Below, in pieces: positions 52,113 to 61,157 of a stretch of DNA of 64,000 bases. Within the stretch, counting starts at the first letter, position 1, and the number at the start of each line of letters is the position of its first letter. This DNA is from Opitutales bacterium (GTDB lineage Bacteria; Verrucomicrobiota; Verrucomicrobiia; Opitutales; JABSRG01): assembly GCA_028280845.1 (NCBI GenBank), contig JANQKZ010000007.1, forward strand, positions 1 through 64,000, written 5' to 3'. The position numbers were made by a program, and so were the translations under genes. The notes under the pieces were generated by a model. The model was not told where the DNA came from. It saw only the letters and a list, made by a program, of their open reading frames with translations, and made no database searches.

Positions 52113-52188
52113 GCGGGCGTAGCTCAGTGGATAGAGCAGGGGTTTTCTAAACCCTTGGTCGGGGGTTCAAATCCCTCCGCCCGTGCCA
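52113..52188 (+). tRNA. tRNA-Arg (TCT), with encoded CCA
   Basis: Cloverleaf: acceptor GCGGGCG/CGCCCGT (first pair G-U), D-arm GCTCAGTGGATAGAGC, anticodon loop TTTCTAA with TCT, T-arm with TTCAAAT, then GCCA. Immediately followed by a hairpin repeat that starts within its CCA. Confidence 0.93.
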
Positions 52189-52253
52189 GTCTCGCTCGAG
52201 TGAAAGGAGAGCGAAGACTGTCGCGTCGTAGGTTTGAAAAAACGAAGACGGAC
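52187..52253. repeat. Hairpin repeat copy A, after tRNA-Arg
   Basis: Begins CAGTCTCGCTCGAGTGAA, continues through GAGAGCGAAGACTG (nearly perfect inverted arms) and TCGTAGGTTTGAAAAAACG. Matches copy B near 52679-52746 with few differences. Its first bases are the last two of the tRNA CCA. Confidence 0.7.
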
Positions 52254-52389
52254 CCGGTTCGACCAGTCGAGCTACGACCCGGCACAGCCAGTTCTTAGTA
52301 GCATAGCGCATAGGACAATCGTAGGTTTGAAGGAAAAACGAAGACGAACCCCTGGTTCTAACCATTCGAGTTTCGACTCGGCACAGCCA
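52226..52389. repeat. Two related units ending GGCACAGCCA
   Basis: Unit 1 (52226-52290) and unit 2 (52319-52389) both start TCGTAGGTTTGAA, contain AAAACGAAGACG and a GGTTC...CGAG segment, and end GGCACAGCCA. Unit 2 holds a CGAGT-TTCG-ACTCG hairpin with a UUCG loop. The endings look like a tRNA T-arm plus CCA, suggesting tRNA-derived degenerate copies. They lie between tRNA-Arg and the GIY-YIG gene. Confidence 0.55.
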
Positions 52390-52408
52390 ACAGTCTCTAA
52401 TTGCATAA

Positions 52409-52657
52409 ATGGAGAAGGAACATGTTGTCTACATCCTGGAATCCCTGGAACAACCAGGTCACTATTACACCGGTTACACCCAGGATCTTCCTACACAATT
52501 AAGGCATCACAATGAGGGGAAGATGCAAAACACTTCCCGCTATAAGCCGTGGAGAGTGAAATCTTACCACGTATTTTTTAACAAAAAGAAAGCCTTAGAC
52601 TTTGAAAAATATCTGAAGACCTCCTCGGGGAGAGCATTCGCCAAAAAGCGATTATAG
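52409..52657 (+). CDS. Single-domain GIY-YIG endonuclease
   Basis: An 82-residue GIY-YIG domain of the short UvrC-N/YhbQ-like type. Motifs: HVVYILESLEQ and YYTGYTQDLPTQLRHHN (GIY-YIG strands and the catalytic-type Arg region), then SRYKPWRVKSYHVFF and FEKYLKTSSGRAFAKKRL, the usual closing helix of standalone members. Such proteins are candidate homing-type or repair endonucleases. It lies between a tRNA-Arg with two repeat units and a second repeat copy, an arrangement that suggests a mobile element. Confidence 0.85.
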   Translation: MEKEHVVYILESLEQPGHYYTGYTQDLPTQLRHHNEGKMQNTSRYKPWRVKSYHVFFNKKKALDFEKYLKTSSGRAFAKKRL

Positions 52658-52678
52658 CAAATTAGGAATGATCTCGGA

Positions 52679-52746
52679 CAGTCTTCGCTCGAGTGAAAGG
52701 AGAGCAAAGACTGTCGCGTCGTAGGTTTGGAAAAACGAAGACGGAC
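52679..52746. repeat. Hairpin repeat copy B, after GIY-YIG gene
   Basis: CAGTCTTCGCTCGAGTG...GAGAGCAAAGACTG then TCGTAGGTTTGGAAAAACG. Same orientation as copy A at 52187, so the two form direct repeats enclosing the GIY-YIG gene. End coordinates are approximate by a base or two. Confidence 0.7.
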
Positions 52747-52819
52747 AAGGACCCAAATCTTCCATGAGGATTCAATGGTTGCATCATCCCCTGGGCACCA
52801 GACAGGTGTCACTATCCTC

Positions 52820-53725
52820 TTAATCCTTAATCGTTCCCTTAAACCCATTCAGGGTATTGCGCATGAGCATACAAATAGTCATGGGGCCCACACCACCCGG
52901 GACGGGTGTGATCCAACCCGCAATTTCCTTAGCTTTATCGAAATCTACATCCCCGCGGAGAATGGGGAGAGTCCGCCCTGTTTTCTCACTTACCCGCTCT
53001 CCCACCCGGTTGACTCCAACGTCGATTACGCAGGCACCTGGCTTAATCCATTCCGGTTTTACCAGGTTCGGCACGCCGGCGGCAACTACCAGGATATCCG
53101 CGCGTAAACAGTGAGCCGCCATGTCCTGGGTCCGGGTATGCACAATCGTCACGGTGGCATTCGCGTGAGGAGCCTTTTGGGCCATCATCACGGCTATTGG
53201 TTTACCTACGATGTTCGACCGCCCAACAACGACGACTTCCGCCCCGCTCGTGGGAACTCCCGCCCGCGCAATCATTTCTTGAATACCGGCAGGCGTGCAG
53301 GGGGGGAACCGAACAGCATCTCCCCCGATCAGAAGTCGCCCGGCATTCACCGGGTGAAAACCATCCACATCCTTGTCAGGATCAATAGCCATGATGACCT
53401 TGTTTTCATCAATATGCTTCGGTAGCGGCAGCTGAACCAGAATACCATGGATACGGTCATCCTCGTTGTATGACTGGATGAGCGCCAGTAGCTCAGCTTC
53501 GCTGATGTCCTCTGGTTGATTATCCTGCACCTCGTGATAGCCAAGCCGGTGGGCCGTCTTGATTTTTAACGCGACATAAGACTTCGATGCAGGATGCTCT
53601 CCGACCAGAATCGTGACCAGCCCTGGAACCTTGCCATGCAGCTCCTTCAGTCGTTTTACTTCCATCTCAATTTCATCGAGGATGGTGGCTGAAATTTCTT
53701 TTCCCGAAATGATTGCTGCACTCAT
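52820..53725 (-). CDS. folD: Bifunctional methylenetetrahydrofolate dehydrogenase/cyclohydrolase
   Basis: A 301-residue FolD. Family motifs in order: SYVALKIKTAHRLGYHE (active-site Tyr and Lys), GILVQLPLPKHID, RFPPCTPAGIQEM, VVVGRSNIVGKP and PVPGGVGPMTICMLMRNT. It interconverts 5,10-methylene-, methenyl- and 10-formyl-THF for purine and formyl-Met synthesis. It starts 37 bp after the TonB-receptor gene, whose product is not functionally related. Confidence 0.96.
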   Translation of the reverse strand: MSAAIISGKEISATILDEIEMEVKRLKELHGKVPGLVTILVGEHPASKSYVALKIKTAHRLGYHEVQDNQPEDISEAELLALIQSYNEDDRIHGILVQLPLPKHIDENKVIMAIDPDKDVDGFHPVNAGRLLIGGDAVRFPPCTPAGIQEMIARAGVPTSGAEVVVVGRSNIVGKPIAVMMAQKAPHANATVTIVHTRTQDMAAHCLRADILVVAAGVPNLVKPEWIKPGACVIDVGVNRVGERVSEKTGRTLPILRGDVDFDKAKEIAGWITPVPGGVGPMTICMLMRNTLNGFKGTIKD

Positions 53726-53762
53726 TGTGGATCAGCTTATGGAGGGCCGGGATTTCCTTCCA

Positions 53763-55880
53763 CTAAAAACTCCCGACAAAGCCAATTCGCCATGAAAAAC
53801 GTTCGGCCAGGGTAACCAGACCGGTCGCGGATACGGAATTCTCGATTGCAGCGTCTGTCAGGTTAATTCCACTGATATACAGGGTTCTCCCAGGCTTCCA
53901 TGTATAATCGATTCGCGCATCCACCCGAATATACCCATCCAAGACCCGGCGATTCAGGTCATCCTCGAATTGAGTGTCACTCCAAATCCCATCCAACCGG
54001 AGGTTCACCGAATCGATGGGAGTCCAGATGCCTGATACCCTGGCGAGGTGATCCGGGGTTTGGGCGGGGGATCTTCCATCCAAGCTACTCTGCCCTGCAC
54101 CGGCAGAGAATTCCATTTGAGAGAACTGGTAGGCCAGGTCGACCTGAAATTGAGGATGCAAGCTTCTGTTCCAATTCACACCCAAACCCCATCCCTCCAA
54201 AGCATCTACGTTTTGACGCTCCCGGCAACTTCCTCCTCCAGGGACAAAGCCGCATGGAGAAACAAACTGCCCCGAATCCACTTCTTCAAGGGTCACATTT
54301 GTCACCGCATCATTCAGGCGGTTGAAAAAGAGCTGGATCTGCAACCCACCCCGTTCATCATCATGAGGAAAATATAAACCAAAATCCACCCCGTAGAGGG
54401 TCTCCGCGTCCAGATTTGGGTTGGCCTCCGTTATATCGTTCCCCACCCGGAAGGGCCGGTAGAGTTCGTTAAAAGTCGGTAAGCGATAACTCTGGTAGGC
54501 CGACACGACCGCAAACCGTCCTCGCCCCAGACCCCGCTCCAGGTCCACCCGGAAGGTCCCGGTTAAATCATCCCGATCCGCGAAACGATCCTCTCGGATG
54601 AGGTCCCCCGTTTCCAGGTTTCGCTCGATTCGCCGACCGTTCACGAGCGACCACTGCTCCAGCCGGGCACCTACTTTCAGTTGCCAGACTTCGGCCATCG
54701 GGATAGCGAGCTCCGTCCAGCCCCCGACAAAGCGCTGTTCTCCCCCGGCCTCGCGATCCCGCGTAAATCCCGCCCCGAGGTTACGAAATTCCTCGTTGGT
54801 TTCACCTTCCAACCAACGGGCGTCCACCCCCCCGCGGATCTGCCAGTCCGAGTCCAGGACCCAATCCCCCATCCAGCTCATCCCCCACCCTTGTGCCGGA
54901 ACGGAGTACTGGTTCAATACCGGACGCTCAGCCTCGCGGCCAAGCTGGATCGAAGTAAATTGGTTCGCGAAAGCCCGGTCCTGAAAGTAAACTGCGCCCT
55001 CCCAACGAAATGGATCGCTCATCCCTCCCTGACCCAGTTTGGCCGACACATCCCACCCCTCTGTTTCATTCAGGGCTTCAGGACTTCCGTTGCGCCGCTT
55101 CTCCTTATACCAACTACCGCGGGTCTCCAGGCGAAGCGTGGAAGTAAGCTCAAAGCCAAGCGTCCCCCCCACCCGGAAATTCTCGGACTTCATCGAGCTG
55201 TCAATGCTGCCGCGATCGTCGATCGGAATACGATCGAACCCGGCACTCGTAAACCCGTGGATAACCCCCGAGCCGGATATCCGGTCCGTAATGGCCCCGC
55301 CTCCCACAAAGGTAGCCTCATACGTATCGTAATTCCCGGCAGAGAGATGCAGTCGGCCCTCCCCCGTGTCCTGGGCTTGAAATTCTGTGAGGTGCACCAC
55401 GCCAGACAGCGCTTGGCTCCCATACTGCCCCGGAGCCCCACCAACCACCACACCGGCCTGCTCTAACCACAGCGCGGGAGTCACACTCCAGGGGACGTAG
55501 CCCCCAAAGGGATCATTGAGCGGGATTCCTTGCAGAAGTACCAGGGCGCGCCCAGCCGCATTGGGTCCGAGATTGCGCAGGCTTACCCCTTGGGTTGCCG
55601 GATGTGCCGTCAGGCTCCCCGCTCGCCGGAACAACTGAAATCCCGGATAGGATTTCAGAACCATATCTACCGGCTGACCTAACTGGGTTTCCAATAGATC
55701 GCGATCCCAGAGAACCCGCTGGGGTCCCGGGGGCAAGGTCTCTCCCATCAACAGGCGATATCCGACCTCATAAGCCGGCAGGGTTTCAATTTCTTCCTCC
55801 GCTTGCGCCACCAACAGCAAAGGAGAGATCAGGAGCAGGAGGGATCCCTGCGAGACGAGTGAAAAAGGCTTGCCAGTCAT
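53763..55880 (-). CDS. TonB-dependent outer-membrane receptor
   Basis: A 705-residue receptor with a signal peptide (LLLLISPLLLVAQAEEEIE), a plug domain at about residues 35-160 (VDMVLKSYPGFQLFRR, LVLLQGIPLNDPFGG, GQYGSQALSGVVHL) and a 22-strand barrel ending in Phe (WRIGFVGSF). The start overlaps the sugar-dehydrogenase stop as TAATG, so the two genes are translated together; the ligand may therefore be a sugar, vitamin cofactor (such as PQQ) or a metal. Not identifiable further. Confidence 0.92.
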   Translation of the reverse strand: MTGKPFSLVSQGSLLLLISPLLLVAQAEEEIETLPAYEVGYRLLMGETLPPGPQRVLWDRDLLETQLGQPVDMVLKSYPGFQLFRRAGSLTAHPATQGVSLRNLGPNAAGRALVLLQGIPLNDPFGGYVPWSVTPALWLEQAGVVVGGAPGQYGSQALSGVVHLTEFQAQDTGEGRLHLSAGNYDTYEATFVGGGAITDRISGSGVIHGFTSAGFDRIPIDDRGSIDSSMKSENFRVGGTLGFELTSTLRLETRGSWYKEKRRNGSPEALNETEGWDVSAKLGQGGMSDPFRWEGAVYFQDRAFANQFTSIQLGREAERPVLNQYSVPAQGWGMSWMGDWVLDSDWQIRGGVDARWLEGETNEEFRNLGAGFTRDREAGGEQRFVGGWTELAIPMAEVWQLKVGARLEQWSLVNGRRIERNLETGDLIREDRFADRDDLTGTFRVDLERGLGRGRFAVVSAYQSYRLPTFNELYRPFRVGNDITEANPNLDAETLYGVDFGLYFPHDDERGGLQIQLFFNRLNDAVTNVTLEEVDSGQFVSPCGFVPGGGSCRERQNVDALEGWGLGVNWNRSLHPQFQVDLAYQFSQMEFSAGAGQSSLDGRSPAQTPDHLARVSGIWTPIDSVNLRLDGIWSDTQFEDDLNRRVLDGYIRVDARIDYTWKPGRTLYISGINLTDAAIENSVSATGLVTLAERFSWRIGFVGSF

Positions 55881-57541
55881 TAAAGTCCGATAGATTTCCG
55901 CATCGCGGCCACGTCCGCCGCAGTGATGTTGCCCGCCTGTTGGGCGAACTTGATTTTCGAGTAATTCAGAAGTCCGGCTATATCTTCATCCGCTAAATAG
56001 AAAAAACCAGTCATCGCATTGTCCCAGGGAGACCCTTCTATCCAGGCACTCCCCTTCAGCATCAGCGTAATGATGTGTTCGGGACTATCTGCTGCCAATG
56101 CCTCCGAGCCGAGCAACGGAGGTTGCAGGCCTGGCACTCCACTACCATCCGACTGATGGCAGGCAAGACATAGTGCTGTATAGAGCCGCTCATACTTCGG
56201 GTCCAGGGAAGCCAGACTTACGGGGGGTGCCGCCACGATGGCTTCCTCTACGGACTCTGCCTCCTTGCCAGCAACTCCTGCACCTTCCCCTGTATACATG
56301 ACCCGCCAGATTCTTCCCTTTCGGGAATCCGAAATATACAGGCTGCCATCTGGTCCTACGGCTAATCCAGTAGGCCGGTAAACCGCGTCGTTCGGCCGAT
56401 TGAGGACCTCGCTCCCTTTAAAGCCATCGGCAAAAACCTCATATTCACCAGAGGGATACTTTCCTTCAAAAGGAAGAAACACCACGTTATATCCCTGTTG
56501 TGGCAGGGGAGCTCGGTTCCAGGAACCATGGAAGGCGACAAAGGCTCCCCCTCGATACCGCTCAGGAAACAGATCCCCGTAATAAAACAAAAGATCATTG
56601 GGTGCCCAATGTCCGGGAAAGGAATAGATCGGATCATCAAAGCGCCCATCCTCCACCGGGGTCATCCCATCTCCTCCATATTCAGGAGCCAGCATGCGCT
56701 TATTCTCAAAGTGATCCCAATAGGTATAAGGCCACCCAAAATCCGACCCCTCACGCACGAGTTGGAATTCTTCTGCGGGTAGCTCAGCCCCACGCTCCGC
56801 AGTATACCCCCAAAGCTGGTGAAGCTGGTCACGTCCATGCTGAACAATATACAGCTCCTCCTTTTTCGAATCGAAATAAATGGCGATCGCATTCCTGATC
56901 CCGGTTGCAAAATGGTCACCATGCTCCATCTGAGTCATCCCAATTTGATCTGCTGGAAACTTCCAGACTCCAGCCGCACGGATTAATTGCGGACATGGAT
57001 CCAGACCCATAGACCCTTTGGTTCGGGCTTGTTCCTGACAGGCATTGCTGGGAGCTCCAACATCAACATATAAGTTCCCCTCGTTATCCCAGGTAAACAG
57101 CTTGTCCCGGTGTGACCGCTGATCGGGGAACCCGGAGACCACAACTTCAAAAGGTCCTGTAGGGAGAAGCTTGTCCGCGTCCATTGGAAAGCGGACGACC
57201 TTCTTCGAGTCCGAGGCATAAAGCCAGTCCCCCCTCAATCGTAATCCTTTAGTCCGATCGGCCATCTCCCCAAAATACTCCGTTCTATCCATCACCCCGT
57301 CCCCGTCCTCATCGCGCAGGGCAACGAGGTAATCCATGCCCTTGGGTTGCATCAGGGATACATACATATCCCCATTCTCCCGCAGTGCAATCTGGCGCGC
57401 TTGCCCCAGATTGTCCGCCACGACTTGGGCCTGGAACCCATCAGGTAACGCAATTCCTCCATTTCCAGGTGTGGGAGAAAAGCCACAAGTAGCTGCAGCT
57501 CCAATAATCAGAGCACTGCCAATAAGAGTGAATCGTAACAT
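55880..57541 (-). CDS. PQQ-dependent sugar dehydrogenase-like protein fused to cytochrome c
   Basis: 553 residues, ATG at 57541 chosen because it begins a signal sequence (MLRFTLIGSALIIGAAATC, possibly a lipoprotein lipobox). The first ~420 residues form a six-bladed propeller of the glucose/sorbosone dehydrogenase (GSDH) type (RQIALRENGDMYVS, PDGSLYISDSRKGRIWRVMY). The C-terminal ~90 residues are a cytochrome c domain with CLACH heme motif. Electrons from a sugar or alcohol would pass to heme c in the periplasm. Paired with the TonB receptor in an operon. Confidence 0.87.
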   Translation of the reverse strand: MLRFTLIGSALIIGAAATCGFSPTPGNGGIALPDGFQAQVVADNLGQARQIALRENGDMYVSLMQPKGMDYLVALRDEDGDGVMDRTEYFGEMADRTKGLRLRGDWLYASDSKKVVRFPMDADKLLPTGPFEVVVSGFPDQRSHRDKLFTWDNEGNLYVDVGAPSNACQEQARTKGSMGLDPCPQLIRAAGVWKFPADQIGMTQMEHGDHFATGIRNAIAIYFDSKKEELYIVQHGRDQLHQLWGYTAERGAELPAEEFQLVREGSDFGWPYTYWDHFENKRMLAPEYGGDGMTPVEDGRFDDPIYSFPGHWAPNDLLFYYGDLFPERYRGGAFVAFHGSWNRAPLPQQGYNVVFLPFEGKYPSGEYEVFADGFKGSEVLNRPNDAVYRPTGLAVGPDGSLYISDSRKGRIWRVMYTGEGAGVAGKEAESVEEAIVAAPPVSLASLDPKYERLYTALCLACHQSDGSGVPGLQPPLLGSEALAADSPEHIITLMLKGSAWIEGSPWDNAMTGFFYLADEDIAGLLNYSKIKFAQQAGNITAADVAAMRKSIGL

Positions 57542-57675
57542 GATGCTGGACTGTAAAGATTCACCTTTGGAATACAAGTTCCACTCTCCCTTTCTCTTAA
57601 TTTCCCTCCCCTTCCGGTTACGCTTTGTCTTTTCCCCAATCCTTATCCTTCCCCATGCGCCCCTAAAGGGAAAGA

Positions 57676-57702
57676 GCCGGAAGCACCCCTTACGCTTCCG
57701 GC
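57676..57702. terminator. Hairpin between sugar-dehydrogenase and small-protein genes
   Basis: GCCGGAAGC, a 9-base loop, then GCTTCCGGC: nine perfect base pairs followed by ATCTTTCTTATT on the plus strand and a pyrimidine-rich run on the minus strand. It lies just after the stop of the small minus-strand gene at 57764, so it probably terminates that gene. Confidence 0.6.
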
Positions 57703-57763
57703 ATCTTTCTTATTCTCCAATAGATGGAATCTACACGTTGTTTGGATCCCCTATTAACAAAGA

Positions 57764-57964
57764 CTATCCCATGAGAACGAATCTTTCCTCCTTGCGACGA
57801 GCCTCTCGCCAATCATCTCGATGGCACCGTATCCATGTCATGAGCGCTTTCTCAAATCCAATATCTTCCCCCATTTTTTCCGATTCCAACCACTTGAGGC
57901 GGAGGATTTCATCGCGCTCCGCGAGGAACTCCTGATAGACGGAGGACTGCTCAAAACCAGGCAT
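57764..57964 (-). CDS. Small acidic/basic hypothetical protein
   Basis: A 66-residue protein, MPGFEQSSVYQEFLAERDEI..., amphipathic and helical with KWLESEKMGEDIGFEKALMT and WIRCHRDDWREARRKEE. The alternating charge and W/L/F spacing look like a real small protein of a type seen in PVC genomes, though no family name is certain. Followed by a perfect hairpin terminator. Confidence 0.6.
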   Translation of the reverse strand: MPGFEQSSVYQEFLAERDEILRLKWLESEKMGEDIGFEKALMTWIRCHRDDWREARRKEERFVLMG

Positions 57965-58064
57965 TGAAGGGGTTGATGGTGAGGCGGTTAAGGAATGACA
58001 AACCTGGGTCTAAGTATGGCTTTCAGGCTCCATAAGTAAAACCGGTCCGAACATTACAGTCATC

Positions 58065-60167
58065 CTAACGGAAGACCTGAACGGATCCCTGCCGCTTCAT
58101 TTTGAAATAGAGCATGCGCATCAACACCCCCCCCACTACGGAACGGGCTTTGAAGATATGTCCTTGTCCGGTAGGGGTCCAATACCAATCCGTTAAGGGC
58201 ATGCGGTTTGGGGTTTCATCGACAAACCGGTAGACGGGCAAAAAGAGCGCATCAAATTCAACCGGATCCTCCAGGATGCCCGCCATCCAGAGGATCCAAT
58301 CCAGCTTGGCATATGGCATGCGGTTATCCAGGGGAAGCCCGTAGGGCTGCGTAACCGTCTTGTAGAAAGCCAGTTCTTTTTTGAGGATCGCCTCCGTCCC
58401 GAGCCCAAGATTCAGAAGCGGATCCCAGACAAGGTTATACTTCAGAGACCATGTATCTTCCTGGTCGAAGGCGAGGCGGTAATGGGTACCGTTATCGGCC
58501 GCCTCCAACCACTGGGCCATCATGGACTGAGCCTCTTTGCTGTAGACCGCAGCCCGTTTGGCCTCACCACGCATGGCACACATTTTCCCATAGGCGCCCA
58601 CCGCCATGATGGCCTTAAGGGAGAGGTTCGCATTCGAGGCAAGATGTCCGGCGAAATCATCGGTGCAGAGCTGGTTTTCCGGGTCGTATCCCTTCTCAAC
58701 AAGATAATCCGCCCACTGAGTAATCAGGTCCCAGTACGTATCGGCATAATCGGTATTTCCCTCCACTGCGGAAATCGCAGCGGCCATCAACACCATATTC
58801 CCCGATTCTTCAATGGGCATCTGGCGATCCTCGGAGACTTCCCCTCCCCCATAGGTTTGGCCATTGGCAAGCGGGTATTTTCCGATATCGTGAGGTGCGT
58901 AAGGCCAGGGCCAGCGTTCCATGGCGGCGTACTCAAAAATGGGGGTGGTCTGCGCCTTCATCAGCTCTGGATTCTGGTGCAAGAAGAACGGGGATGCCGG
59001 GTAAAACACATCGACCGTGCCCATAGAGCCATTGCTGGCATTCTCCTTGGAAAAGCATAAGGGTCTACCCTTTTGGTCAACCACAACGATATGGGCCGCC
59101 ATACATTGGCGAAACACAAGCGCACACAATTTGGCGTAACGCCAACCCCCCACCATCTTGGCTTCAGCATAAAAGGTATGATCAAAGTCAATACAACGCC
59201 TGCGGATAGCCTCAAACTCATTGCCCGCAGATTGCAGCAATTCCAGGAAATCCTTCGCCTCTGTACGCCAGTAAGGCAGTAACCGCTCATTAAACAACTC
59301 AACCGCGTAGCGCTCATCATAGCCGAGCATGACCCAGCGGTTAAATGGCTTGCCTGTGCTCACCGTTCCGGCGAATCGGGCTGCGAGTGCGGTTTGGCCG
59401 TCTCGCAAGCGATCCTGCGTGTACGAAGGATCCATCGGCGGCAGAGCTCCCGTTTCGGCAAATTCAGGCAAAGCCTGCTGGCTCGAGCCGGACCATACCC
59501 TCCCGCCTGAACTCGAATCCACTGCGAGGTGTAAATAGCCCCAATCGATCCGGACGTCATCCCCCGCCTTTCCCAGGATGGGTTGATCCACGGTGCCCAC
59601 TTTAACCACCTCCAGTCCCTCCGCAGCCGGATAGTCCCATTCAACCATTTGCCGCCTGGAATCGGCTGCGATATGGGCCGACGCCTCAAAGTAGAGTTCT
59701 ATCGCACGCTCCTGACCGTTCATAGACTCGATCTCCCAGGTCACGTAAGTAATTGGCCGAGAGACCAGGATCATATCCGCAGGCAGGCAAGGGGTCAGGA
59801 AAGTTAAGGTGACCAGAAGATGATCGACTTCAAAACTATAAATGGTTCGTGTGGCGGTAACCTCTACGCCCAGCTGGGTCGCCGCCGGAATCTGAGCCGG
59901 AACCGCTCCCATTAAGCGATAGGCCTGTCCATCTACTCGAAGCATGGAACGCAGGGGCATGGGGACCTCCGTCCAGTGATGCACCTCACTCTCAGTTAGA
60001 TCATCTGTAGATGACCACAAACTATAATAGGGGTTGTGGGCCACGATGGGATATGCCGGTGGGCGTAAACGCTCACTTGGGTTTGCCAGAGCAGTGTCCA
60101 GGTTGACCATAATAGTAGAGCCAAAGATAAGAAGGATGGAGAGAAGGGGTCGCATGGGGTGCATCAT
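58065..60167 (-). CDS. Secreted DUF4965/glutaminase-A-like glycosidase
   Basis: A 700-residue protein; the start ATG at 60167 overlaps the previous stop by one base (TGATG) and a signal sequence follows (LLSILLIFGSTIMVNLDTAL). The domains match the DUF5127/DUF4964, DUF4965 and DUF1793 modules of glutaminase-A-type proteins, including the (alpha/alpha)6 barrel region (IEESGNMVLMAAAISAVEG, LCTDDFAGHLASNANLSLKA, YNLVWDPLLNLGLG). Fungal homologs are called glutaminases, but bacterial versions in sugar operons are probably glycosidases. Last gene of the sugar operon. Confidence 0.85.
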   Translation of the reverse strand: MMHPMRPLLSILLIFGSTIMVNLDTALANPSERLRPPAYPIVAHNPYYSLWSSTDDLTESEVHHWTEVPMPLRSMLRVDGQAYRLMGAVPAQIPAATQLGVEVTATRTIYSFEVDHLLVTLTFLTPCLPADMILVSRPITYVTWEIESMNGQERAIELYFEASAHIAADSRRQMVEWDYPAAEGLEVVKVGTVDQPILGKAGDDVRIDWGYLHLAVDSSSGGRVWSGSSQQALPEFAETGALPPMDPSYTQDRLRDGQTALAARFAGTVSTGKPFNRWVMLGYDERYAVELFNERLLPYWRTEAKDFLELLQSAGNEFEAIRRRCIDFDHTFYAEAKMVGGWRYAKLCALVFRQCMAAHIVVVDQKGRPLCFSKENASNGSMGTVDVFYPASPFFLHQNPELMKAQTTPIFEYAAMERWPWPYAPHDIGKYPLANGQTYGGGEVSEDRQMPIEESGNMVLMAAAISAVEGNTDYADTYWDLITQWADYLVEKGYDPENQLCTDDFAGHLASNANLSLKAIMAVGAYGKMCAMRGEAKRAAVYSKEAQSMMAQWLEAADNGTHYRLAFDQEDTWSLKYNLVWDPLLNLGLGTEAILKKELAFYKTVTQPYGLPLDNRMPYAKLDWILWMAGILEDPVEFDALFLPVYRFVDETPNRMPLTDWYWTPTGQGHIFKARSVVGGVLMRMLYFKMKRQGSVQVFR

Positions 60168-61126
60168 CAAATTCGGTAAATTTCCTGATTAACCAGGGCC
60201 ATCAACTCACTCCAGTTTTCCTCTGCCATCAGTTTGAGGTATTTTGCACGATCCAATTTAGCCGCCAGGGTGTAGACCCCGCGGGTTACCTCCGAATGTC
60301 GGTTGTAGAAATCGACCATATTGAAGATGCGTGGCGACGCATCGGTGGTAAAATACTTATCGTAACCGATTTCCTGAGCCCAAAACATCAACTCTACATA
60401 GTGGAGAAAATGCCGGCTTGCCCCCCCGAGGTCCCAGTCGGCCTTAGTATCATTGTCGTTGGTGTGAATATACACATCGAATCCGGATTCCAGGGTGGTT
60501 ACCATCATCTGGGCCGGGTTTTCCTGGCTTTGCATAGAATGGCCAAAGTCCAGGGTGACCCCGGTACGCGGATTCCCAATTTCTTTCAGTAGCAGCAGAG
60601 CTTTCGCGGTGCTGTCGATCTGACAATGGACCCGTGTTTCCGAATACTTTGGCTCAATAAACAAGGGAATCTCCGGCTTGTAGTCAGCGGCCTCGCCAAA
60701 GGTCTCCACCAGGTAACGCCAACTGGCCCGGTAATCGATTTGGAACAGCACATCATATCCATCGCTCAGCGGGCAGCAGGTCACATGGGGGGCCCCCACG
60801 GCCTCTGCATAGTCCTTTCCCTGCTTGATCATAGCAACGGCCCGTTCCCTCACCTGCTTATCCGCCCGGGATAGCGCACCGGGCACCCATTCGGTCTCCT
60901 TTTTCACATTTACATTCACTGCAGCAAAGGTCAGCCCACGGTCATCCAGCAATTGCTTGGTCTTCACTGGATCTCCCGTTTCATAGGGGAAAACAATTTC
61001 TACGCCGTCAAAGCCTTCAATCTGTGTAACGATATCCAGCTTTTGCTCGGTATTGGCGGGCTGTTGATACTCAGAAAAACGATCCTGTGTTTTACCTAAA
61101 AAACCGATGATGACACCTTGTTTCAT
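60167..61126 (-). CDS. Sugar phosphate isomerase/epimerase (TIM barrel)
   Basis: A 319-residue xylose-isomerase-like TIM barrel (AP_endonuc_2 superfamily). Metal-ligand regions: FIEPKYSETRVHCQIDS, GVTLDFGHSMQSQENP, VYIHTNDNDTKADWDLGG. No signal peptide, so cytoplasmic. Reaction is an isomerisation or epimerisation of a ketose or inosose; the exact sugar is unclear. Translationally coupled to the DUF4965 gene. Confidence 0.85.
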   Translation of the reverse strand: MKQGVIIGFLGKTQDRFSEYQQPANTEQKLDIVTQIEGFDGVEIVFPYETGDPVKTKQLLDDRGLTFAAVNVNVKKETEWVPGALSRADKQVRERAVAMIKQGKDYAEAVGAPHVTCCPLSDGYDVLFQIDYRASWRYLVETFGEAADYKPEIPLFIEPKYSETRVHCQIDSTAKALLLLKEIGNPRTGVTLDFGHSMQSQENPAQMMVTTLESGFDVYIHTNDNDTKADWDLGGASRHFLHYVELMFWAQEIGYDKYFTTDASPRIFNMVDFYNRHSEVTRGVYTLAAKLDRAKYLKLMAEENWSELMALVNQEIYRI

Positions 61127-61157
61127 ACTGTTGCGGGAGTAGGGGGTTAGAGTTAAG

